Shown here piece by piece: positions 15,030 to 21,685 of a DNA stretch of 26,960 nucleotides. This DNA comes from UBA6136 sp044237765. GTDB lineage: Bacteria > Pseudomonadota > Gammaproteobacteria > Methylococcales > Methylococcaceae. The translations under genes and the position numbers were made by a program. Numbering within the stretch: the stretch's first letter is position 1; every line of letters starts with the position of its first letter. The stretch spans positions 1-26,960 of the forward strand of contig JBIIEQ010000046.1 in the NCBI GenBank assembly GCA_044237765.1, written 5' to 3'. The notes under the pieces are model-generated. The model saw only the letters and a list, made by a program, of their open reading frames with translations. It made no database searches and was not told the origin of the DNA.

Positions 15030-15263
15030 TCATCCTCCCGTAACGGGCGGAAAGAAAGCGACTTCATCCCCATCATTCACGGCGCTATCGGCATCGGCAT
15101 ATTCCATGTTCACGGCGAAGAGCATATGGTCCGGCAGCGGTCGCCCTTGGTTTACGGCTTTCCAGAGATCGTTCACCGTGCTGATGCCCTCCGAGGAAAT
15201 CTGCTCCTCGTTGCGGCCCATTTTTTCACGGAGGCTGGCAAAGTAGCGGACTCTGATGGACAT
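15030..15263 (-). CDS. moaD: Molybdopterin synthase sulfur-carrier (small) subunit MoaD
   Basis: The 77-residue ubiquitin-fold protein begins IRVRYFASLREKMG and ends DEVAFFPPVTGG. The C-terminal Gly-Gly is adenylated by MoeB and thiocarboxylated to carry the sulfur for molybdopterin. AGGAA eight bases upstream supports the ATG. It lies 32 bp after the orf20-like stop, so it may be read as part of the upstream C1-cofactor operon. Other moa genes (A, B, C) and moeB are absent from the window. Confidence 0.93.
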   Translation of the reverse strand: MSIRVRYFASLREKMGRNEEQISSEGISTVNDLWKAVNQGRPLPDHMLFAVNMEYADADSAVNDGDEVAFFPPVTGG

Positions 15264-15295
15264 GTTGGCGCTTCCTGTTCCCGAAAAACGTCATG

Positions 15296-15919
15296 CTACA
15301 GGCTCAAGGCCCGGGTGAAAAACCTTCGTGGGTGCGCCATCGCTGCCGTAAATGGGTGGTATGGTTGCGGCCCCGTCAACCAGATGTTGCCGGAAAAATC
15401 GTCCGACATCTCCAGAAAGGCGCTATCGACCACTCCTCTGTCAATAAGATCGCTGATTTTGGCCTCGCCGGGAGGCGGATTGACGGACTTGACCAGTAAC
15501 AGGTGCTCAGCCCCCAGATTTTCTGCGAGCCAAGCAGCCAGACTGTCCGAGGTGACTTCCCATGAGGCGTTGATGCGCGGATCCGCCAGGGACTCGGCAT
15601 CGGGAAGCCAGAGAATGGACTGGCCATTCTCGATCGCCTCCTTCAGCAAGCTGGGTTGCGTGGCTGTCTGGAGTTCGGGCCATAGGCCCTGCAGCATCAG
15701 CCCGTATTGGTGCATGGCTGATATGGCCAGCCTATGCGCCAGTTGATCATCAAAACCCCAGCGTTTTTGAGCTTGTCTGACCGCATCGGCAAACACACCG
15801 CCGCCTGGCACCACGATGACAGCGCTTTTGGCCAGCACTTCGAGCCATGCCAGCAGGCCTTCCGCCGCCCAGAAGCTGCCGCCCAGCTTAATGACCCAGA
15901 GCATAGACGCTGGCATCAC
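15296..15919 (-). CDS. Amino-acid-kinase-fold protein of the C1 cofactor cluster (orf20/MfnE-like)
   Basis: The 207-residue protein has the amino-acid-kinase (aspartokinase/UMP kinase) fold: MLWVIKLGGSF, AVIVVPGGGVFADAVR and EHLLLVKSVNPPP. In methylotrophs this family (orf20) is always linked with H4MPT/methylofuran genes. The archaeal relative MfnE phosphorylates 5-(aminomethyl)-3-furanmethanol phosphate in methanofuran synthesis. The start is uncertain: GTG at 15919 has GGAG ten bases upstream; ATG 15916 and ATG 15904 are alternatives. All overlap the end of pabB by 17-32 bases, so translation is coupled. Function is by homology; the kinase role in methylofuran synthesis is inference for this organism. 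Confidence 0.8.
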   Translation of the reverse strand: MMPASMLWVIKLGGSFWAAEGLLAWLEVLAKSAVIVVPGGGVFADAVRQAQKRWGFDDQLAHRLAISAMHQYGLMLQGLWPELQTATQPSLLKEAIENGQSILWLPDAESLADPRINASWEVTSDSLAAWLAENLGAEHLLLVKSVNPPPGEAKISDLIDRGVVDSAFLEMSDDFSGNIWLTGPQPYHPFTAAMAHPRRFFTRALSL

Positions 15920-17294
15920 GCTGGCGAAACTCCTCGATCAGGTGCAGGAGAGCCGCGGCCTTGTGGTGGCATTCCTGGTACTCCAGCTCCACTTCGGAAT
16001 CGGCCACGATCCCGCCCCCGGCCCAGAAGCGAACCGTGTTGTCTGAATGTACCAGGGTGCGGATCGCGATATTGCTGTCCATGTTCCCGTCATAGCCGAT
16101 GTAGCCGATGGAACCACAGTAAAGCCCGCGCCGGTTGGGTTCCAACTCCTCGATGATCTCCATAGCCCGGATCTTTGGTGCGCCCGTGATGGAGCCGCCG
16201 GGAAAGCAGCCGCGCATAAGGTCGAGTGCGCTATGCTCGGGCAAGAGCTTGCCCTGTACCGTACTCACCATGTGATGCACGGTCGCGTAACTTTCTATTT
16301 CGAAAAGCTTGGGTACGTGTACCGAGCCGGGCACACAATTCTTGCCAATGTCGTTGCGCAACAAATCCACAATCATCAGGTTCTCGGCACGATCCTTCAG
16401 GCTGTCCTGCAGTTCCAGCACCTGTCTGGCATCACCGACGACATCCTGAACCCGGGGTCGGGTGCCCTTGATCGGTTTAGTCTCGACTTCGCCCCCGGAC
16501 ACCTTCAGGAACCGTTCGGGCGAGGAACTGAGGACCTGAACCTCCGGATAATTCAGGTAGGCACTGAAGGGCGCAGGATTGTAGGTTCGCAAATATTGAT
16601 ACGCCACCCAGGGATTGCCTGAGGAGTGTGCCGAGAAGCGCAGGGCCAGATTGACCTGGTAGCAATCGCCCTCCTCGATGTAGTGCTGGATCTTCCGGAA
16701 GGCTTTGGCGTAAGCCGGCTGGTCGAGATTGGCGCGAACTTCGTCGAGAATCTGAAAATCTCCCAGCCGCCATCCCAGGGTCTGGATCTGGCTGAAACTT
16801 TTGACCAGATGCGGCCAGCGTTTGTCGAGCATTGGACTGGCTTCCCGACCCACCAGGTAGGTTCGTCGCTCGAGATGATCAACGATCACGGCCCAATCAT
16901 AGATGCCGACAACCATGTCCGGAAAGCCCTCGACGTTGGCGGCAAGATCGGGGAGCGTTTCCAGGCGCCGGGCCAGATCGTAACCAAAATAGCCGATGGC
17001 CCCGCCACAGAAGGGCAGCTCGGAGACGGCGCCGCTGGTGGTGCCCAAAGCGTCCTGAATCAGTTTGAATGGATCCTCGGGCGAGAGCTTTAGCAATTCA
17101 CCCTCGCGGACTTCGGTCACCCCTCCACGAGTGATCAGCGTCTTGACGGGATCCGCGGCGATGATGTCGTAGCGGCCCTGGCGACTGTGGGGGTAACCGC
17201 TATCCAGAAAAACCGACCAGTCCCGGTCAGACCAGGGCAGGAACAGAGCGGCGCTGTCCTCGAAATAAGGAATCTCCTGGATACGCGGGGTCAT
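15888..17294 (-). CDS. pabB: Aminodeoxychorismate synthase component I (PabB)
   Basis: The 468-residue chorismate-utilising enzyme has an N-terminal domain (about 1-180) followed by the catalytic domain. The catalytic domain includes GDCYQVNLALRFSA, VLSSSPERFL, PIKGTRPR with the Lys characteristic of PabB, LMIVDLLRNDIGKNC, CFPGGSITGAPKIRAMEII and the terminal GGGIVADSEVELEYQEC. With glutaminase PabA it aminates chorismate to 4-amino-4-deoxychorismate, the precursor of p-aminobenzoate. pABA is needed both for folate and as the substrate of the H4MPT enzyme MptG, encoded about 7.5 kb away in this window. The start overlaps the orf19-like stop (ATGA), and it sits inside the C1-cofactor run rather than with folate genes. 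No pabA or pabC is seen. Confidence 0.93.
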   Translation of the reverse strand: MTPRIQEIPYFEDSAALFLPWSDRDWSVFLDSGYPHSRQGRYDIIAADPVKTLITRGGVTEVREGELLKLSPEDPFKLIQDALGTTSGAVSELPFCGGAIGYFGYDLARRLETLPDLAANVEGFPDMVVGIYDWAVIVDHLERRTYLVGREASPMLDKRWPHLVKSFSQIQTLGWRLGDFQILDEVRANLDQPAYAKAFRKIQHYIEEGDCYQVNLALRFSAHSSGNPWVAYQYLRTYNPAPFSAYLNYPEVQVLSSSPERFLKVSGGEVETKPIKGTRPRVQDVVGDARQVLELQDSLKDRAENLMIVDLLRNDIGKNCVPGSVHVPKLFEIESYATVHHMVSTVQGKLLPEHSALDLMRGCFPGGSITGAPKIRAMEIIEELEPNRRGLYCGSIGYIGYDGNMDSNIAIRTLVHSDNTVRFWAGGGIVADSEVELEYQECHHKAAALLHLIEEFRQRDASVYALGH

Positions 17295-18370
17295 TGAGGC
17301 GGGTCAAGTTCCCTGAATGCCAGGCATGCAACGGCGGCGGCGGGGCCGCAATCGGCAATTTGAAAGTCCGTGGTGGAAGCGCTCGTGCCTGCAAACAAAT
17401 CGCCAAAATCCATGTACGGTCGCTGCAATCGGGTAGCCAGAACCTTGACCAAAAACCTGCCCACGCCCGCCCCGATCAGGTGAGCTGATGGACCAATCAG
17501 ATTGCGGGAAAGCTGCAATTCCAGGGCATCAAGCAGGGTCATCAACTGACGCTCACGGAGGTAGAAGGCCAGGCTTTGCAAGCTACTCTTCGGGAGTGAT
17601 TCGGCATCTCGTCCGAATTGACGGGCCAGTCGCTGGCGGCTTCCTTCACGGGTCTTGGGTCCCTGATCAGCAGTGGGCATTTGGTCGGCATGCTCGGGCA
17701 ATTCTCCCGTCAAGCGGTAAATATCTGAAGTGGAGGAGAAGAGTTCTGCCATGACGCCAGACCAGATTCCTTCGAGCGGTGCCCGGCGACTCAGCACCAT
17801 GGCGGGCGTTCTGACGACCCCAGAGTAAACCAGTTCATCGTAGCCCATTCGTTCGCTGTCGGTATAGCCCCGGTGGCATGCCTGATGCTCTGAAATGGTC
17901 AAGATATCCGTGGTGGTGCTGCCCACATCCATGAAGACGGCCTCCTTGATGCAGGAGGCTGCCCAGAGCCCGCTGGCCAGCCAGTTGGCCGACGCTACCT
18001 TGGGTGCATCCTCCAGTTCGAGGTTTTCAGCCGGAATTAGTGGCTGGTTGCCCGCAAAGACCTTGACCCGCCCGACACCCAGGCGGCTCTTCATTGCCGC
18101 CGTCAGCGCCATGACACCCTCCGAGCGGCTGGAAAAATTATCCGCCAGTTCACCGGTCATGGTGATGGCATGGTGTTCAGGCACATCACCGGGTAAGGCG
18201 GAAAATATCCGATTGAGCGCATGTTCCAGCTGGTTCAGGCCTTGCCAAAGCGGGCAGGCCTCCTGCCGGCTGAAATCGATAAGCCCTTGGCTATTCAATC
18301 TGATGGCCTTCAGGTGGGCACCGCCAATATCCCAGCCCATGATGGGGGGGCTTATCCGTGGGCTTACCAT
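17291..18370 (-). CDS. H4MPT-linked C1-transfer pathway protein (orf19/MfnF-like, hydantoinase/actin-ATPase fold)
   Basis: The 359-residue protein has an actin/Hsp70/hydantoinase-type nucleotide-binding fold. Motifs are MGWDIGGAHLKAIRL (phosphate-1), VFMDVGSTTTDILTI (phosphate-2), AHLIGAGVGRFL (adenosine) and DFGDLFAG. The pattern matches the family annotated in methylotrophs as 'H4MPT-linked C1 transfer pathway protein' (orf19). Its archaeal relative MfnF joins the furan-methanol diphosphate to the tyramine-glutamate part of methanofuran. Its ATG overlaps the end of the upstream ATP-grasp gene by seven bases, and its stop overlaps the pabB start by four. A methylofuran role is therefore likely but not demonstrated here. 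Confidence 0.85.
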   Translation of the reverse strand: MVSPRISPPIMGWDIGGAHLKAIRLNSQGLIDFSRQEACPLWQGLNQLEHALNRIFSALPGDVPEHHAITMTGELADNFSSRSEGVMALTAAMKSRLGVGRVKVFAGNQPLIPAENLELEDAPKVASANWLASGLWAASCIKEAVFMDVGSTTTDILTISEHQACHRGYTDSERMGYDELVYSGVVRTPAMVLSRRAPLEGIWSGVMAELFSSTSDIYRLTGELPEHADQMPTADQGPKTREGSRQRLARQFGRDAESLPKSSLQSLAFYLRERQLMTLLDALELQLSRNLIGPSAHLIGAGVGRFLVKVLATRLQRPYMDFGDLFAGTSASTTDFQIADCGPAAAVACLAFRELDPPQ

Positions 18371-19359
18371 GTCACTTCAACGGGATGGAGTGGCCGTTCG
18401 GCCAGGTGGGGCAAGTCCCCGGAATCCAGAACGTCGATCACGAGTTGGGCCGGGTTGACTCCCAGCGCGCTGCGCAGTCCCGCATAGGACGAAGTAAGTC
18501 GGGGATTGATTTCCAGCACATGGATTCCCTCCGTGTTTCTGATCAAATCCACGCCGTTGTAGCCCCATAATTCGGGAATCGCAGCGGCTATTTGCCGGAT
18601 CAGGCCGGAGAAAATGCCGTTTTCGTCCCTGATTACATTCACGCTACAGCCGTTCAGCGTAAAAGTATTGCCCAGCTGTTGAATATGCTGGCGATTAACG
18701 CTCAGGAGCCTAGCCTTCCCCTGCGCAAACAGTCCGCAGAGACTCAGGCTCTCCCCATCCAGCAGGGGTTGAATGACCCAGTCCCCCGAGTGGTCATGGC
18801 CGTTAAATTCTTCCCAATGCAGGGCATCCTCAATAATCCGGATATCCTCGCAACCTAGGCCATCATCGGCTTTGATAACCATCGGAAAGGGGAAAGGTGT
18901 ATGCGCTGATGGGGATTTCCAACGCTGGGTAGGGACAACAGGAACGCCCTTGTCGCGAAGCCGGGTCGCTGTCAAAAGTTTGCTGGCCGCCAGGCGGACA
19001 CCATCGGCCTGGGTATTCAGCAAGGCTTTCCCCTTGTCTCTGACCAGGGCACAAATGGATTCAAGCACTCCTCCCGTCTCGGGCGCTATCGGCCAGACGG
19101 CATCCACTTGTTCGATGGCGCATTGCAGAAGGCTCATAACTGCGTCATTCGGTTCGACATTTATCCATTGTACGGTCGGTGCCACATGGGTCGAACGGGT
19201 CAGCCGGCTGTCCCGCAAAGCCAGGAGTGACAGGCCAGGAATATCGGCGAGATCCCTGAGCAACGCGAAGAGCATCGCATCGCCCTCCCTGACCAATGAG
19301 GAGCTGGGTGCTGTCGTCATGCCGCCCCCGGTAATATATTCAAAAACCAGAAGCTTCAT
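18364..19359 (-). CDS. ATP-grasp ligase of the C1 cofactor cluster (orf21/MfnD-like)
   Basis: From the ATG complement of 19357-19359 the protein is 331 residues. It opens MKLLVFEYITGGGM, a typical orf21/MfnD start, and carries ATP-grasp motifs VIKADDGLGCEDIRII (nucleotide-binding loop), WVIQPLLDGESLS and VLEINPRLTSSYAG (metal-binding Glu/Asn). Archaeal MfnD is tyramine:L-glutamate ligase of methanofuran synthesis, and bacterial methylofuran carries tyrosine and polyglutamate, so an amino-acid ligase role is plausible. A GTG three codons upstream (19368) is an alternative start. The gene leads an overlapping run with orf19-like, pabB and orf20-like. Its start is only 11 bp from the divergent HisA-like gene. 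Confidence 0.83.
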   Translation of the reverse strand: MKLLVFEYITGGGMTTAPSSSLVREGDAMLFALLRDLADIPGLSLLALRDSRLTRSTHVAPTVQWINVEPNDAVMSLLQCAIEQVDAVWPIAPETGGVLESICALVRDKGKALLNTQADGVRLAASKLLTATRLRDKGVPVVPTQRWKSPSAHTPFPFPMVIKADDGLGCEDIRIIEDALHWEEFNGHDHSGDWVIQPLLDGESLSLCGLFAQGKARLLSVNRQHIQQLGNTFTLNGCSVNVIRDENGIFSGLIRQIAAAIPELWGYNGVDLIRNTEGIHVLEINPRLTSSYAGLRSALGVNPAQLVIDVLDSGDLPHLAERPLHPVEVTW

Positions 19360-19370
19360 GGTCTTCACGA

Positions 19371-20069
19371 GTGGAAATCATCCCTGTAATCGATGTGATG
19401 GCTGGGCAAGTGGTGCACGCCCTTCGAGGCCAGCGTCAGGCCTATCAGCCCATAAAAAGCCCGCTTAGTCCAGACCCCAGCCCCATCTCCGTGGTTCGGG
19501 GTTTGCTCCAGCTCGGGAATTTCAAAACGGTTTATGTTGCGGATCTTGACGCACTGATGGGGCTAAGTCCGCAGACGGCCGCGATCCAACATCTGGCGGC
19601 TGCCTTTCCTCATCTCCATTTTTGGATGGACCATGGGCTACCGCCCATGCAGCGAGAGACCGATTTTACCTGTGAGCAGGTGGTGTCGGTCATCGGCAGT
19701 GAGTCCATGACCGAAAAAACATTGGTGGAGTTGGACCTAACGGGTCGGCCTTACATCCTTTCACTGGATTTTCGGGACGGGCAGCTGGTCGGACCAGGGA
19801 GCATTCTCAAAACGGTGGATCTCTGGCCAGGACGCGTCATTCTTATGAACCTTTCTAGGGTCGGCAGTTTCGATGGCCCCGATTTTTCCGAAGCCGCGCG
19901 GTTTATCGAGCGGTATCCCGAACATCATTTCGTCTCCGCCGGAGGCATTCGGCATGGGCGGGATCTGGATGAATTGCTGGAAATCGGAGTGACAGCGGTG
20001 TTGGTTGCCAGTGCACTCCATACCGGCGCAATTGGCCGAGATACATTGAATCGCTTCAATCTGGGTTGA
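19371..20069 (+). CDS. HisA-like TIM-barrel protein of the C1 cofactor cluster (orf22-like)
   Basis: The 232-residue protein is related to HisA (ProFAR isomerase). It has EIIPVIDVMAGQVVHA with the N-terminal catalytic-type Asp8, VYVADLDALMG, LSLDFRDGQLVG (second acidic position), NLSRVGSFDGPDF and the phosphate-gripping SAGGIRHGRDLDELLE. The QGD loop of true HisA is replaced by LRGQRQAY, so it is unlikely to be the histidine enzyme. This orf22 family is found only near H4MPT/methylofuran genes in methylotrophs, and its reaction is not established. The start is GTG; no in-frame ATG lies before the conserved IIPVID. No clear Shine-Dalgarno is visible. Its promoter must lie inside the divergent orf21-like gene. 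Confidence 0.82.
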   Translation: MEIIPVIDVMAGQVVHALRGQRQAYQPIKSPLSPDPSPISVVRGLLQLGNFKTVYVADLDALMGLSPQTAAIQHLAAAFPHLHFWMDHGLPPMQRETDFTCEQVVSVIGSESMTEKTLVELDLTGRPYILSLDFRDGQLVGPGSILKTVDLWPGRVILMNLSRVGSFDGPDFSEAARFIERYPEHHFVSAGGIRHGRDLDELLEIGVTAVLVASALHTGAIGRDTLNRFNLG

Positions 20070-20117
20070 ATGACCGGATGCCTGCAGCCCGCGTCGGATC
20101 GCTGATCGACAGGCGAA

Positions 20118-20155
20118 AAAAAACGCTGCCCCGCCTAGACGAGGCAGCGTTTTTT
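20118..20155. terminator. Bidirectional intrinsic terminator between orf22-like and fae
   Basis: AAAAAACGCTGCC (20118-20130) and GGCAGCGTTTTTT (20143-20155) form a 13-bp stem with T-runs in both directions. It ends the plus-strand HisA-like transcript and the minus-strand fae transcript (stop at 20164). Confidence 0.9.
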
Positions 20156-20163
20156 AGGGGCCC

Positions 20164-20676
20164 TTACTTGTGAGCTGCGAAGGGATGACCTTCAGCGGCC
20201 TTTCTTGCAACCACGTCAGCGGCCTTTGGCTCACCAGCGACAGCGCGCTTGATGGAGGTCTTGGTGGCTTCGTAGTTGTAGTCCTGGATCTTGGCGTCGT
20301 CTTCAGCCAACCAGTGAATGAAAACGCCGACGCAGATGAACAGGTCATCCGCTTCGTCAGCCGGAATGGTGCCGTCTTCAACGCAATCAGCCACGGCCAT
20401 GGCCACGCCACGCTGCGCCGGGCCAAACATCTGAACAGCCTGCTTGCCGTTCTTGATGGTGACCTTGTTGAACATTACGGTAGCGGGCTTGCACAGCAGG
20501 TTCGGCGCAACAACAGCCAGCAGGCTGGTGAAACCATCCTTGTTGTTGGTGACGCAGTTGGCGAACGCGGTTTCAGCAGCGCTGCCACGCGGACCCATGA
20601 TCAGGTCGATATGTGCGACTTCGTTGCCGTCACCGACCAGAGCTTCACCGACCAGCAGTTTGTTGATTCTTCCCAT
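20164..20676 (-). CDS. fae: Formaldehyde-activating enzyme Fae
   Basis: From the ATG complement of 20674-20676 the protein is 170 residues, the usual Fae length. It has VGEALVGDGNEVAHIDLIMG with the conserved catalytic-type His22, GFTSLLAVVAPNLLCKP, QAVQMFGPAQRGVAMAVAD and VGVFIHWLAEDDAKIQDYNYEATK. Fae speeds condensation of formaldehyde with tetrahydromethanopterin to methylene-H4MPT in the cytoplasm. GAGGA seven bases upstream supports this start. The frame, however, is open a further 20 codons to another ATG (20736) that has its own GGGGAG site, so a longer form is possible. It has its own structured leader and a strong terminator, consistent with very high, separate expression. Confidence 0.95.
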   Translation of the reverse strand: MGRINKLLVGEALVGDGNEVAHIDLIMGPRGSAAETAFANCVTNNKDGFTSLLAVVAPNLLCKPATVMFNKVTIKNGKQAVQMFGPAQRGVAMAVADCVEDGTIPADEADDLFICVGVFIHWLAEDDAKIQDYNYEATKTSIKRAVAGEPKAADVVARKAAEGHPFAAHK

Positions 20677-20736
20677 GACTAAGTCCTCGGTATTATCGTT
20701 GTTGAAAAAAGAAAAGAATTTCTGAAGTATCGACAT
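20677..20736 (-). other. In-frame 20-codon extension upstream of fae with its own ribosome-binding site
   Basis: The codons MSILQKFFSFFNNDNTEDLV run directly into the Fae ATG without a stop. The upstream ATG (complement of 20734-20736) is preceded by GGGGAG at a spacing of eight. It could produce a longer Fae with a hydrophobic, Phe-rich N-terminus. Alternatively the longer form may be translated rarely and regulate access to the inner start. Known Fae proteins start at the inner Met. Confidence 0.35.
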
Positions 20737-20742
20737 TGTTAT

Positions 20743-20774
20743 GTCTCCCCATGCAGACGAGGGGTGCTGTCTGC
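20743..20774 (-). promoter_or_regulatory. Alternative hairpins in the fae leader
   Basis: On the minus strand GCAGAC (complement of 20769-20774) can pair with GTCTGC (complement of 20753-20758). Alternatively CCCC (complement of 20761-20764) can pair with GGGG of the upstream ribosome-binding site (complement of 20747-20750), and GTCT can pair with AGAC. These foldings are mutually exclusive, and the second would hide the ribosome-binding site. A regulatory role is inference. Confidence 0.3.
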
Positions 20775-20821
20775 TTTATTGTTTTGAGTCCTAAGGTCTC
20801 TTGAATCTGAAATCTCGCGTT

Positions 20822-21685
20822 TCAGTATTGATTCTCCAGTCGAGCGACCAACAGAGTCGCTACCGTCAAATCAGCTGTGGTCCCTGGATTGATTCCTCGG
20901 GATTTGAACTCCAAGTCCGCCTCCTTGAGAACACCCAGATTTTTTTGCGGCAACTGGTTTGAAAAAAGTACACGCCCAACCTCAGTCATCCGGTTTGAGA
21001 TTTGCAGCGAACACTCGGCTCCAAACTTTCGTTCGATGTGGCTGTCCGTGTAACGGGAGATAATCCCGATAAATACCGCCACCGCCGCCCATTCTTCATC
21101 ATCCCATCGGGACAGCTCGGCATGATACAACGGAACGGCCACGCGGAAAACATCAGCAAAGGAATTAGCATATTGACGGGCAATGCTGTCACGACTGGCC
21201 GCCAGCTTCATGCTTTCAAGCAGATTGACCCCGGGGGGCTCGCTGACATCCTGTTCCGGTGCCTCGCCAAGCCCTGCCGGTTGCGCCAGGCGAATGGCCT
21301 GGTAGACCCAGTCCGCATCATCCACGGTCGTGTTTTGCAAAACGGCCTTGACGGCATCCTCCAGGGATTTCTTTCGATCCGGACCCAGAAAGGCCTGGAT
21401 GAGGGGGGCTGCCAGGAGGACAATGCCTAGGTTGGTGTTGCACCCCACGGCGCCGCGGGTGCCCTCGACAGCCCGAAATATTTTCTCTCCCAGCGAGGCG
21501 GCTGAATCGGCGAGGAAAGGCGCGCTTACCCGCGCGCTAAGACGAAAATCCTCCACGGTCATGTCGTGGCCCTCGGAATGCAGGCTGACATTGCCGGGTT
21601 TGTAGGCCCGCAGTTCAAGCTCGCAGGCCCAGAGATAAGCGTCGTATGCGAAATCCCGACGTCCGGTGTCAGCGAGCCTGGTCAC
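20822..21685 (-). CDS. CitG-like (triphosphoribosyl-dephospho-CoA synthase family) C1-cluster protein, orf5-like
   Basis: The 287-residue protein is of the CitG/MdcB family: ACELELRAYKPGNVSLHS, VGCNTNLGIVLLAAPLIQAFL and the C-terminal SRGINPGTTADLTVATLLVA are the family's conserved blocks. CitG transfers a triphosphoribosyl group from ATP onto dephospho-CoA. The methylotroph orf5 branch is tied to H4MPT genes and lacks citrate-lyase neighbours, as here. A step in H4MPT assembly is presumed; the reaction is unknown. The start is GTG overlapping the orf7-like stop (GTGA), so translation is coupled. It is the last gene of the mptG-orf17-mch-orf7-orf5 run, with fae next downstream. Confidence 0.87.
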   Translation of the reverse strand: MTRLADTGRRDFAYDAYLWACELELRAYKPGNVSLHSEGHDMTVEDFRLSARVSAPFLADSAASLGEKIFRAVEGTRGAVGCNTNLGIVLLAAPLIQAFLGPDRKKSLEDAVKAVLQNTTVDDADWVYQAIRLAQPAGLGEAPEQDVSEPPGVNLLESMKLAASRDSIARQYANSFADVFRVAVPLYHAELSRWDDEEWAAVAVFIGIISRYTDSHIERKFGAECSLQISNRMTEVGRVLFSNQLPQKNLGVLKEADLEFKSRGINPGTTADLTVATLLVARLENQY

